NCBI GenBank assembly: GCA_964537245.1
Contig: CAZHZL010000014.1
Location: 1-43,842 of the forward strand
Source: UMGS1840 sp964537245
GTDB taxonomy: Bacteria > Bacillota > Clostridia > UMGS1840
Direction of reading: 5' to 3'
Length of the DNA: 43,842 nucleotides
Both the position numbers and the translations under genes were made by a program. Shown here piece after piece: positions 25,328 through 32,221 of the stretch (positions are counted from its first letter, which is position 1; each line of letters starts with the position of its first letter). Below the pieces are notes generated by a model. That model saw only the letters and a list, made by a program, of their open reading frames with translations. It did no database searches and was not told the DNA's origin.

Positions 25328-25520
25328 AGCCGATTGTAAAACTCGGCTTGCGCCTCTTTTACAATCGAAATTAAAGCAAAGCTTCGGGGGTAAACCCTCG
25401 CACACGCTGCTCGGGAGCTCCCTGTGGTCGCTTTATCGGTGTTTTTTCGGCAAATGAATTGCCCAAAAAACAATTTTATGGTTATAACCTGTATTGCGAT
25501 TGTATTTTACAATCGCCTAT
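25328..25520 (-). repeat. Dispersed repeat RPT-B, copy 2
   Basis: Inverted relative to the block at 11935-12078. On the minus strand it reads GGGCAATTCATTTGCCG, CCGATAAAGCGACC, ACAGGGAGCTCCCGAGCAGC, then TAATTTCGATT and a terminal hairpin. It is bracketed by hairpins: CGATTGTAAAA with TTTTACAATCG (about 25333-25369) and GCGATTGTA with TACAATCGC (about 25497-25516). It fills the gap between the carboxypeptidase and cardiolipin synthase genes and may end the former's transcript. Confidence 0.75.
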
Positions 25521-25521
25521 A

Positions 25522-27086
25522 ATTTATAGGGGATAGGAGAAAATTTCACTTTGTTCAAGGGTAAGTTCAAAAAATTTATTTTAAGAAGAAGCATAATCGT
25601 GGGAACGCTTATTTTAATGCAATTTGTGCTTCTTTCCGCACTTATTTTCAATATGGCGCGTCAGTTTTTATATATTTATATAATTCTTAATGCTTTAAGC
25701 CTTGTTATTGTGCTTTATATTGCAGGAAACAGAAGTAATCCTGCATATAAGCTTGCATGGACAGGCCTTATTTTGTTTATTCCCCTTTTCGGAGGGATTT
25801 TCTATCTTTTTTTCGGGTCTGAAAGGGTGAGCGCTTCATTAAAAAAGAAAATACATCGTATAAAAAAAGCTACACCTCCTGTTGCGTCGTCTTGTGAAGC
25901 AATAAACTTGAATGAAAAAAATCCGCTTATTTCATCGCAGATAAAATATCTTGACAGATTTTTTCCTGTATATAACGGCGAAAAATCCTATTATTTCAAG
26001 ACAGGCGAGGAATGCTTTGAAAAAATGCTTGCAGAGCTGAAAAAAGCAGAAAAATATATATTTATTGAATATTTTATAATTGCGGAAGGCGTAATGTGGG
26101 ACGCTGTTATCAGCATTTTAAAAGAAAAATCACTCAGCGGAGTTGATGTGCGGATAATATATGACGATTGCGGCTGTCTGGGACTTCTTCCTACAAAATA
26201 TCCGAAATACCTTGCGAAATATAATATAAAATGCCGTGTGTTCAATCCTTTAAAACCAAGCCTTACTGTGACAATGAATAACCGTAACCACAGAAAAATT
26301 ATGGTAATTGACGGAAAAACCGCGTTTACGGGCGGAATTAATCTTGCAGATGAATATATAAACGAAAAAGAGCTTCACGGTCATTGGAAGGATAACGGCG
26401 TTATGGTAACGGGAAAATGTGTGAACAGCTTTGTGAATATGTTTCTTGAGATGTGGAGCCTTATAAAATATGAAAATATAAATCCGAAGCATTTTTATTA
26501 TGAGCATAAAGAAGCTGAAAATGACGGCTATATTCAGCCTTATGCGGACAACCCCTATGATGAGGAATTAATCGGTGAAAATGTTTATCTTAATATAATA
26601 AACAAGGCGCAAAAGGAGCTATATATAATAACGCCGTATCTTATTTTAGACAACGAGCTGACATCGTCTCTTATTTTAGCCAAAAAAAGCGGTGTGAAAA
26701 TAAGCATAATAACGCCCGGAATAGCTGATAAGTGGTATGTTCATACCCTTACCCGTTCAAGCTACGAAAATCTTATAAAAGCAGGGATTGACATATACGA
26801 GTACACCCCCGGCTTTATACACGGGAAGGTTTTTTTGTGCGATGATGTGCTTGCAACGGTCGGCTCGGTAAACTTAGATTACAGAAGCTTATATCTTCAT
26901 TTTGAATGTGGTGTAGTATTTTACCGACAAAGTGTTATAAAGGACATAAAGGCAGATATTCTTGACACAATAAAAAAAAGCAGAAAAATTTCTGCTTCGG
27001 ATTGTAAGAAAAATATTTTTGTGAGGATTTTAAGAAGTGTTCTTAGATTACTTGCACCGTTAATGTAGTTATTTATAGGGGATAGG
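25522..27086 (+). repeat. 16-bp direct repeat flanking cls (25522-25537 and 27071-27086)
   Basis: ATTTATAGGGGATAGG occurs just before and just after the cls coding sequence. It matches the leading edge of RPT-A (AGGGGATAGG). Either two RPT-A fragments or a pair of insertion scars would explain it. Confidence 0.6.
25551..27068 (+). CDS. cls: Cardiolipin synthase (phospholipase D superfamily)
   Basis: 505 residues, TTG start with GGATAGGAG about 10 bases upstream. Two N-terminal membrane segments (IIVGTLILMQFVLLSALIF and YIYIILNALSLVIVLYIAG) and a third near LILFIPLFGGIFYLFFGS, then two HKD domains: NRNHRKIMVIDGKTAFTGG and GFIHGKVFLCDDVLATVGS with NLDYRS. This is the bacterial ClsA layout. It joins two phosphatidylglycerols into cardiolipin plus glycerol at the membrane. 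A 16-base direct repeat (ATTTATAGGGGATAGG) flanks the gene at 25522-25537 and 27071-27086; the left copy supplies part of its ribosome binding site. Confidence 0.95.
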   Translation: MFKGKFKKFILRRSIIVGTLILMQFVLLSALIFNMARQFLYIYIILNALSLVIVLYIAGNRSNPAYKLAWTGLILFIPLFGGIFYLFFGSERVSASLKKKIHRIKKATPPVASSCEAINLNEKNPLISSQIKYLDRFFPVYNGEKSYYFKTGEECFEKMLAELKKAEKYIFIEYFIIAEGVMWDAVISILKEKSLSGVDVRIIYDDCGCLGLLPTKYPKYLAKYNIKCRVFNPLKPSLTVTMNNRNHRKIMVIDGKTAFTGGINLADEYINEKELHGHWKDNGVMVTGKCVNSFVNMFLEMWSLIKYENINPKHFYYEHKEAENDGYIQPYADNPYDEELIGENVYLNIINKAQKELYIITPYLILDNELTSSLILAKKSGVKISIITPGIADKWYVHTLTRSSYENLIKAGIDIYEYTPGFIHGKVFLCDDVLATVGSVNLDYRSLYLHFECGVVFYRQSVIKDIKADILDTIKKSRKISASDCKKNIFVRILRSVLRLLAPLM

Positions 27087-27557
27087 GGGTGCTGTTATTT
27101 CAGAAACCTCTGCTTTTGTAAAAGCTATCAGTTCTTTTGTATTTATAAGAAGCTGACAGCCCTTTACTCCTGCGCTTACTGTGATTTTTTCGTAATTTTC
27201 TGATGATTTATCGATAAAAACAGGATAATTCTTTTTCATTCCGATTGGTGAACAGCCGCCTCTTATGTACCCAGTTACAGACAGTAAATCCTTGACATGA
27301 AGAAGCTCAACGCTCTTGTTTTTCGATACCTTTGCCGCCTTTTTCAAATCAAGCTCATCGCATGAGGGAATACAAAAAACGCATACGCCAGTTTTATCAC
27401 CTCTTGCAGTAAGTGTTTTGAACACTGTTTTCGGGTCAAGTCCAATCTGCGCGGCAACGGTTGTACCCGACAAATCGTCCTCATTGGGAACATATTCCAT
27501 AGCTTCATATTTAATTTTTGCCTTATCAAGCATACGCATTGCGTTTGTTTTGTTCAT
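27069..27557 (-). CDS. ybaK: YbaK-type aminoacyl-tRNA deacylase
   Basis: 162 residues, YbaK/EbsC fold. It probably hydrolyses mischarged Cys-tRNA-Pro, protecting translation fidelity. Typical segments: MNKTNAMRMLDKAKIKYEAM, LSGTTVAAQIGLDPKTVFKT, SCDELDLKKAAKVSKNKSVE, GYIRGGCSPIGMKKNYPVFI (conserved GGxSP-like loop) and VSAGVKGCQLLINTKEL. The ATG overlaps the stop of the upstream pdxY by 4 bases. The last residues (APPIPYK) and stop codon lie in a fragment of the RPT-A edge, so the C-terminus appears repeat-derived. Confidence 0.93.
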   Translation of the reverse strand: MNKTNAMRMLDKAKIKYEAMEYVPNEDDLSGTTVAAQIGLDPKTVFKTLTARGDKTGVCVFCIPSCDELDLKKAAKVSKNKSVELLHVKDLLSVTGYIRGGCSPIGMKKNYPVFIDKSSENYEKITVSAGVKGCQLLINTKELIAFTKAEVSEITAPPIPYK

Positions 27558-28396
27558 ATTTCATTCTGCCTTTCTGTAAGCATTGAAAGCGCTTTTTCAA
27601 AATTCACACCGTACCAGACAGCGTCCTTATCCTTTAAAGATTCTTCAATTGATTTATATGTGAAATCAACTGCGATTTCAATAGATTTTTCTGTCGAAAA
27701 GCCGTTTACTGCACAGCCGCAATAACAGCTTGCAAAAACATCGCCCGTTCCATGAAAAATTTTATCTATGGTTTCCTTGAAATATGAGAAAAATTTCTTT
27801 GTCCGCGAATTGTAGCCCATTACTCCGAGCTTTTTGTTATCGTCAAAGCTTACGCCTGTTATTACTGCCTCTTTTACGCCTAAATCACACAATCTTACAA
27901 GCATATTTTTTATGTAATCCTCATCATATCCGCAAGGCTTATATTCTTCCTTTAAAATTATTGCGCTTTCTGTTATATTCGGTAAAATTATATCGGCTTT
28001 TTTGACAAGCTCCGTCATTTTTTCCGCAAATGCGTCATCAAAGCCTGCATAAAGCTTTCCGTGGTCTGCCATTGCAGGATCAACAATCACAAGTGTATTT
28101 TCGTCTTTCATATCGTCTATAAAGTCTGACACAATATCAACCTGCTTTATTGAGCCGAGATAGCCTGTATATATAGCGTCAAATGAGACATTTTCTTTTT
28201 TTATCTGATTTTTTATAGGTATAATTTCGTCGGTAAGGTCGCGGAATGTGAACTCTGAGAAAGCGGTATGGTTTGACAAAAGCGCAGTCGGAATTACTGC
28301 GGTTTCAATTCCCATTGCCGAAATCACAGGCAGAGCAACCGTAAGCGAGCATTTTCCTATACAGGATAAGTCCTGTATTGTGATTATTTTTTTCAA
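27554..28396 (-). CDS. pdxY: Pyridoxamine/pyridoxal kinase (ribokinase fold)
   Basis: 280 residues, start TTG with GGAGG 10 bases upstream. It salvages vitamin B6 by phosphorylating pyridoxal or pyridoxamine. Seen: MKKIITIQDLSCIGKCSLTV, PTALLSNHTAFSEFTFRDLT (the HTxF loop typical of PdxY/PdxK), DAIYTGYLGS, VIVDPAMADHGKLYAGF (DPxMGD-like), ADIILPNITESAIILKE and the C-terminal anion hole/catalytic GTGDVFASCYCG. It forms an overlapping two-gene unit with ybaK. Confidence 0.92.
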   Translation of the reverse strand: MKKIITIQDLSCIGKCSLTVALPVISAMGIETAVIPTALLSNHTAFSEFTFRDLTDEIIPIKNQIKKENVSFDAIYTGYLGSIKQVDIVSDFIDDMKDENTLVIVDPAMADHGKLYAGFDDAFAEKMTELVKKADIILPNITESAIILKEEYKPCGYDEDYIKNMLVRLCDLGVKEAVITGVSFDDNKKLGVMGYNSRTKKFFSYFKETIDKIFHGTGDVFASCYCGCAVNGFSTEKSIEIAVDFTYKSIEESLKDKDAVWYGVNFEKALSMLTERQNEI

Positions 28397-28448
28397 AGTG
28401 GTTATTCCTCCTTACTTTTTTAAAAGTAACAAAATGTATTTTTTCTTT

Positions 28449-28566
28449 AGGGGATAGGGGGAACCGGTCAGAGTTTCCCCCTTATCCCCTATGACCCCAA
28501 TCCCCTTCCTTCGATTGCTCAAACGCCGCAAAGGCTGGATTAGTTTTGTTTTCAGTTGTTTTTTAA
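28449..28566 (+). repeat. Dispersed repeat RPT-A, copy 3
   Basis: AGGGGATAGGGGGAACCGG, the TTTCCCCCTTATCCCCT inverted half, CTTCGATTGCTCAAACGCC, GCAAAGGCTGGATTAG. It lies upstream of pdxY in a 470-base gap and ends in front of the hairpin at 28568-28602. Confidence 0.85.
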
Positions 28567-28567
28567 A

Positions 28568-28602
28568 AATCCGACAGGTTATTTTCATAAACCTGTCGGA
28601 TT
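28568..28602. terminator. Strong hairpin, likely terminator of the rny transcript
   Basis: AATCCGACAGGTT (28568-28580) with AACCTGTCGGATT (28589-28602), followed by a T-rich run on the plus strand (ATATTTTTAT) and an A/T-rich run on the minus strand. Confidence 0.7.
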
Positions 28603-28866
28603 ATATTTTTATGGTCTGTGCCATTTTTACGCTCTTTCAAAAGGGGCAGGAAAAAATAGTGCAGAATTATCAAATTGAACAAAAACGGTATGTCAATAGC
28701 GTTTTTGCGTGCCCGAAGGTGTATATAGATACACCGATGGGTGAAATTTGATGATAGCATAAAGCAAATAAATTCGTGTTTCTTCCTGTATTTCAGTGTC
28801 AAGAACAAATCTTCTTTGTTTTATTCCTTGCTTTATGCGGTCTGTGCATTTTTTACGACCCTTTTT
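28603..28866. other. Gap downstream of rny with several hairpins and a direct repeat
   Basis: No credible gene. GGTGTAT with ATACACC forms a hairpin around 28720-28735. GCATAAAGCAA (about 28757) pairs with TTGCTTTATGC (about 28828-28839), 60 bases apart. GGTCTGTGCCATTTTTACG (about 28613) recurs as GGTCTGTGCATTTTTTACG (about 28840). The last part (GGTC...GACC followed by seven T) looks like a weak plus-strand terminator. This may be a small RNA or the structured 3' tail of the rny mRNA; I see no good promoter for an independent RNA. Confidence 0.45.
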
Positions 28867-30429
28867 TTATTTTGCGTAGTCTACTGCCCTTGTTTCTCTT
28901 ATAAGATTAACCTTAATCTGTCCCGGATATTCCATCTCGCTTTCGATTTTCTTGGCAATCTCTCTTCCGATGAGAATCATTGATTCATCATTTACATCCT
29001 CAGGCTTAACCATGATACGAACTTCACGGCCTGCAGAAATAGCAAATGCTTTTTCAACTCCCTTAAATGAAGTTGCAATTTCTTCAAGCTTCTGGAGTCT
29101 CTTGATATAGTTTTCGATATTTTCTCTTCTTGCGCCCGGTCTTGCCGCAGAAATAGCGTCAGCCGCTGCAACTATGCAGGCAATTGTGCTTGTAGGCTCA
29201 ACATCGCCGTGGTGCGCGTGGATAGCGTTGATAACAACATTATCCTCTTTATACTTCTTGGCAATATCAGCACCGATAGTAACATGGGAGCCTTCAACCT
29301 CATGGTCGATTGACTTACCGATATCGTGAAGCAGACCTGCTCTTTTGGCAAGTGTGACATCAACGCCAAGCTCACCTGCAATAAGACCTGAAAGATGAGC
29401 AACCTCAAGTGAATGAGTGAGAACATTCTGTCCGTAGCTGGTTCTGTACTTAAGTCTTCCGAGCAATTTAACAAGCTCGCTGTGAACATTATGTACGCCT
29501 GTTTCAAATGTAGCGTCCTCACCTGCTTTTTTAATAATCGCGTCAACCTCTTTCTGAGATTTGTGGAAGGTTTCTTCAATTCTTGTCGGATGGATACGAC
29601 CGTCCTGAATAAGCTTTTCCAGAGTAAGTCTTGCAACTTCTCTTCTTACAGGGTCAAAGCCTGACAGAATAACTGCTTCAGGTGTATCGTCGATAACAAA
29701 ATCAATGCCTGTAATCTGCTCTAAAGAACGAATATTTCTGCCTTCACGACCGATAATTCTGCCCTTCATATCTTCGCTCGGAAGTGCAACAACGCTTACT
29801 GTAACATCGCTTACATGGTCAGAAGCACATCTCTGAATTGCAGAAGCGATAATTTCTCTTGCTGTTTTTTCGCAGTTTTCTTTTGTTTCTGCTTCGATTT
29901 CCTTAATTTTCAAAGAAGCGTCAAGCCGTACTTCATCCTCAATATTCTTAATAAGATATTCTTTCGCTTCTTCTTTTGAAAGTCCTGAAATTTTCTCTAA
30001 AATTTCAAGCTGTCTTTTCTGGATTTCTTCAACCTGAACATTTCTTTCTTCAAGCTGTTTTTCTCTCAATTTTAAGTTTTCTTCTTTTTTTTCGATAGTG
30101 TCAAGCTTTTTGTCAAGATGTTCTTCCTTCTGAAGATATCTTTTTTCAAGCTTCTGAAGCTCTGCTCTTCTTTCTTTTGTTTCTTTGTCAGCTTCGCTTC
30201 TTAATTTGTGAATTTCTTCCTTAGCCTCTACCAATACCTCTTTCTTTTTAGCCTCGGCTGATTTTATGGCGTCGTTAAGTAATTTTTTCGCCTGTTCTTC
30301 AGCGCTGCCAATTTCTGATTCAGCTATTTTCTTTCTGTATATTATTCCGAGTCGGAACGCAATAATAAATGCCAATAGAAATGAGCCTAAGGAAATCGCT
30401 ATTGCAATGGGTAATGAAATCATAGTCAT
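28867..30429 (-). CDS. rny: Ribonuclease Y
   Basis: 520 residues. One N-terminal membrane segment (SLPIAIAISLGSFLLAFIIA), a long charged coiled coil from about 30 to 200, a KH RNA-binding domain (SEDMKGRIIGREGRNIRSLE) and an HD domain with GLLHDIGKSIDHEVEGSH and NAIHAHHGDVEPTS. It ends REVRIMVKPEDVND and YPGQIKVNLIRETRAVDYAK, the family's usual tail. RNase Y is the membrane-bound endonuclease that starts mRNA decay in Firmicutes. AAAGGAG precedes the ATG. Its promoter (30513-30541) diverges from that of the XerD-like gene. Confidence 0.97.
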   Translation of the reverse strand: MTMISLPIAIAISLGSFLLAFIIAFRLGIIYRKKIAESEIGSAEEQAKKLLNDAIKSAEAKKKEVLVEAKEEIHKLRSEADKETKERRAELQKLEKRYLQKEEHLDKKLDTIEKKEENLKLREKQLEERNVQVEEIQKRQLEILEKISGLSKEEAKEYLIKNIEDEVRLDASLKIKEIEAETKENCEKTAREIIASAIQRCASDHVSDVTVSVVALPSEDMKGRIIGREGRNIRSLEQITGIDFVIDDTPEAVILSGFDPVRREVARLTLEKLIQDGRIHPTRIEETFHKSQKEVDAIIKKAGEDATFETGVHNVHSELVKLLGRLKYRTSYGQNVLTHSLEVAHLSGLIAGELGVDVTLAKRAGLLHDIGKSIDHEVEGSHVTIGADIAKKYKEDNVVINAIHAHHGDVEPTSTIACIVAAADAISAARPGARRENIENYIKRLQKLEEIATSFKGVEKAFAISAGREVRIMVKPEDVNDESMILIGREIAKKIESEMEYPGQIKVNLIRETRAVDYAK

Positions 30430-30512
30430 GCAATCTCCTTTCTTAATTTAAAAAAATTGTTAATTTTTCATATATGCTTTTTTGTACGAGAAAAAACACA
30501 TACCTACACTCT

Positions 30513-30541
30513 ATTTTACAATTTTTTTTTTACTATGTCAA
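30513..30541 (-). promoter_or_regulatory. rny promoter
   Basis: Minus strand TTGACA (30536-30541), 17-base spacer, TAAAAT (30513-30518). It leaves an mRNA leader of about 75 bases before the rny ATG. Confidence 0.75.
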
Positions 30542-30601
30542 GTATTTTTTTCATATTTTTTCAAAAAATATGGTCATTTTTAACAAAAAACAACAAAAAC
30601 C

Positions 30602-30630
30602 TTTACAAAAAAACTTAAAAGTGCTATAAT
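30602..30630 (+). promoter_or_regulatory. Promoter of the XerD-like recombinase gene
   Basis: TTTACA (30602-30607), 17-base spacer, TATAAT (30625-30630), about 36 bases before the ATG at 30666. Confidence 0.75.
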
Positions 30631-30665
30631 CTGTGTGTAAATAAACAAAAACGGAGAATAAAAAT

Positions 30666-31583
30666 ATGGCTCAGCTTTCTTTTTTTGAAATAACAAATAT
30701 GACAGATGAATACAGAGAATTTCTGAAGTTTGAAAGAAAAATGAAGGATAACACAATCTCAGCTTATCTTCGGGATCTTGATAACTTTTTTAACTTCTGC
30801 AAGGAAAATAATTTTGCTGATACTGCGCTTTTAAAGGACGGCTTTGACAGCTTTACCATTAATCTGAAAAAAAGCGGAAGAAGCGCATCAACCGTTTCAA
30901 GAAATATTGCGTCAACACGAAAATTCTTCAGATTTTTAAAGGATAGAGGTCATATTGAAAAAAATCCGACAAAAGGCGTTTTATATGAGAAAAAGATAGA
31001 CAACGACGATGATTTTGAGGTTCTTTCGACAGACGAAATTGACAGACTTATCGATTCTGTAAAAGATGAAAGCATAAAGGGATATCGCGACGAAGCAATT
31101 TTAGAAACGCTTTATGCCTGCGGTCTAAAGGTAAGCGAGCTTATATCGTTAAAGGTTTCCGATTTGTCGTTAAACGACGGTTATATCACAATAACCTCAA
31201 GCCCGAAAAGATATATCCCGATATATAAGGGCGCTGTAAAATCAATAAAGCAATATATGACAAAAGCAAGAAAATATCTGACAAACGACAAGAAAAACGA
31301 TATACTTTTTTTGAATAAAGAAGGAAAACCATTATCACGGCAGGGGTTATGGAAGCTTTTGAAGGCGCTTGGCAAAAAAGCAAAAATAGATAAGGAAATA
31401 ACTCCGCATATTATAAGAAGAAGCATGGCGATACACCTTCTGGAAAACGGCGCTGATATATACGATGTTCAAGCTGTTTTGGGGCATAAAAATGTTAATC
31501 TCACAAAGGATTATCTTAAAAACTTCCGCCCTTCCGTCATGAACGCATATAAGAAGGCGCACCCTAAAGCAACCACCATGTAA
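30666..31583 (+). CDS. XerD-like tyrosine recombinase with Arg-to-Lys at catalytic Arg I
   Basis: 305 residues, XerC/D size. N-terminal SAM-like core-binding domain at about 10-95 (EYREFLKFERKMKDNTISAY, SRNIASTRKFFRFLKDRGHI). Catalytic domain from about 118 (EVLSTDEIDRLIDSV). The usual motif ATGLRVSEL reads ACGLKVSEL here, so the first catalytic Arg is Lys (AAG). The remaining catalytic residues are visible: Lys in SPKRYIPI, HIIRRS (H..R), LGHK and the nucleophile Tyr in TKDYLKNF. AGAAC-like signs of phage or integron context are absent; it follows rny divergently. XerD resolves chromosome dimers. Either this is a housekeeping XerD with a changed site or a second, weaker paralogue. Confidence 0.88.
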   Translation: MAQLSFFEITNMTDEYREFLKFERKMKDNTISAYLRDLDNFFNFCKENNFADTALLKDGFDSFTINLKKSGRSASTVSRNIASTRKFFRFLKDRGHIEKNPTKGVLYEKKIDNDDDFEVLSTDEIDRLIDSVKDESIKGYRDEAILETLYACGLKVSELISLKVSDLSLNDGYITITSSPKRYIPIYKGAVKSIKQYMTKARKYLTNDKKNDILFLNKEGKPLSRQGLWKLLKALGKKAKIDKEITPHIIRRSMAIHLLENGADIYDVQAVLGHKNVNLTKDYLKNFRPSVMNAYKKAHPKATTM

Positions 31584-31614
31584 GGCAACATAATTTTCTT
31601 TTTACAAAAAACTC

Positions 31615-31643
31615 TTTACAAATCTTAAATATTATGCTATACT
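31615..31643 (+). promoter_or_regulatory. Promoter of structured RNA copy 2
   Basis: TTTACA (31615-31620), 17-base spacer, TATACT (31638-31643). Transcription would begin right at the closing stem of the RNA. Confidence 0.75.
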
Positions 31644-31649
31644 GATATT

Positions 31650-31805
31650 GCGACCTAATTATATAAAAAATTTTCAGTATGTTTTTTACTTTTCGGTAAA
31701 AATGCATGCTTCATTTTGCATACTGATTAATTTTTTATGTAAAAATTGGGTCGCACCTGCGAAGCTGTGCATTTTTCATGCGTCGGCTTTGTCGGCGCAT
31801 TTTTT
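31650..31805 (+). ncRNA. Structured small RNA, copy 2 (homologous to 18649-18812)
   Basis: Closing stem GCGACC (31650-31655) with GGTCGC (31749-31754), extended by AATT/AATT, AAAAAATT/AATTTTTT and CAGTATG/CATACTG. The apex reads TTTTTTACTTTTCGGTAAAA then ATGCATGCTTCATTTTGCAT, matching the other copy in AGTRTG, CTTTTxGG, AAAAATGCA and CATACT. After the stem come GTGCATTTTTC and a terminator (TGCGTCG with CGGCGCA, 31779-31799) followed by TTTTTT. The HTH gene starts 33 bases later, so this could also be a leader; the copy at 18649 has no gene behind it, favouring an independent RNA. Confidence 0.65.
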
Positions 31806-31837
31806 AATTTTATTATTTTTATCGGGAGGTATAGCAT

Positions 31838-32071
31838 ATGAAAATGCTGAAAGAGAAATGTATGGGAATGAAATTACTGGGGCTTAGAGTAATGTACTTC
31901 AGAAAAGCAAAAGGACTTACACAAAAACAACTTGCTGAAAAGTGCAAAATGAGTAGTGATTACATACAAAAAATAGAAAGCGGAAAATACGATTATTCGC
32001 TTGATTTATTGTATGAAATATCAAAAGAACTTGATATTTCCATATCTAAATTTTTTGAATTTGATGAATAA
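31838..32071 (+). CDS. Small XRE-family helix-turn-helix regulator
   Basis: 77 residues. Helix-turn-helix of the Cro/CI (XRE) type: LGLRVMYFRKAKGLTQKQLA, EKCKMSSDYIQKIESGKYDY, SLDLLYEISKELDISISKFF. GGGAGG lies 8 bases before the ATG. Such small proteins repress their own or nearby genes. It follows a structured RNA with a terminator and precedes an RPT-A copy. No target site could be identified. Confidence 0.9.
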   Translation: MKMLKEKCMGMKLLGLRVMYFRKAKGLTQKQLAEKCKMSSDYIQKIESGKYDYSLDLLYEISKELDISISKFFEFDE

Positions 32072-32099
32072 ATTTTATTATGTACTTGACAAATGATAA

Positions 32100-32212
32100 A
32101 AAAATCCCAACACAAAACTAACTCAGCCTTTGCGGCGTTTGAGCAATCGAAGGAAGGGGATTGGGGTCTTAGGGGACAAGGGGGAAACTCTGACCGGTTC
32201 CCCCTATCCCCT
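32100..32212 (-). repeat. Dispersed repeat RPT-A, copy 4 (inverted)
   Basis: The reverse complement of the other copies: CTAACTCAGCCTTTGCGGCG, TTTGAGCAATCGAAGGAAGG, GGGGTCTTAGGGGACAAGGG, GGTTCCCCCTATCCCCT. It ends 9 bases before the 3' end of apgM and lies between two converging genes. Confidence 0.85.
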
Positions 32213-32221
32213 AAAAATATT

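Noticed and set aside
28491..28751. 86-codon plus-strand open frame between pdxY and rny
   Set aside because: It reads through an RPT-A copy and a terminator hairpin and has no ribosome binding site.
31648..31887. 79-codon plus-strand open frame overlapping structured RNA copy 2 and the HTH gene
   Set aside because: It runs through the RNA's terminator and out of frame into the HTH gene; the XRE protein at 31838 has a proper ribosome binding site.
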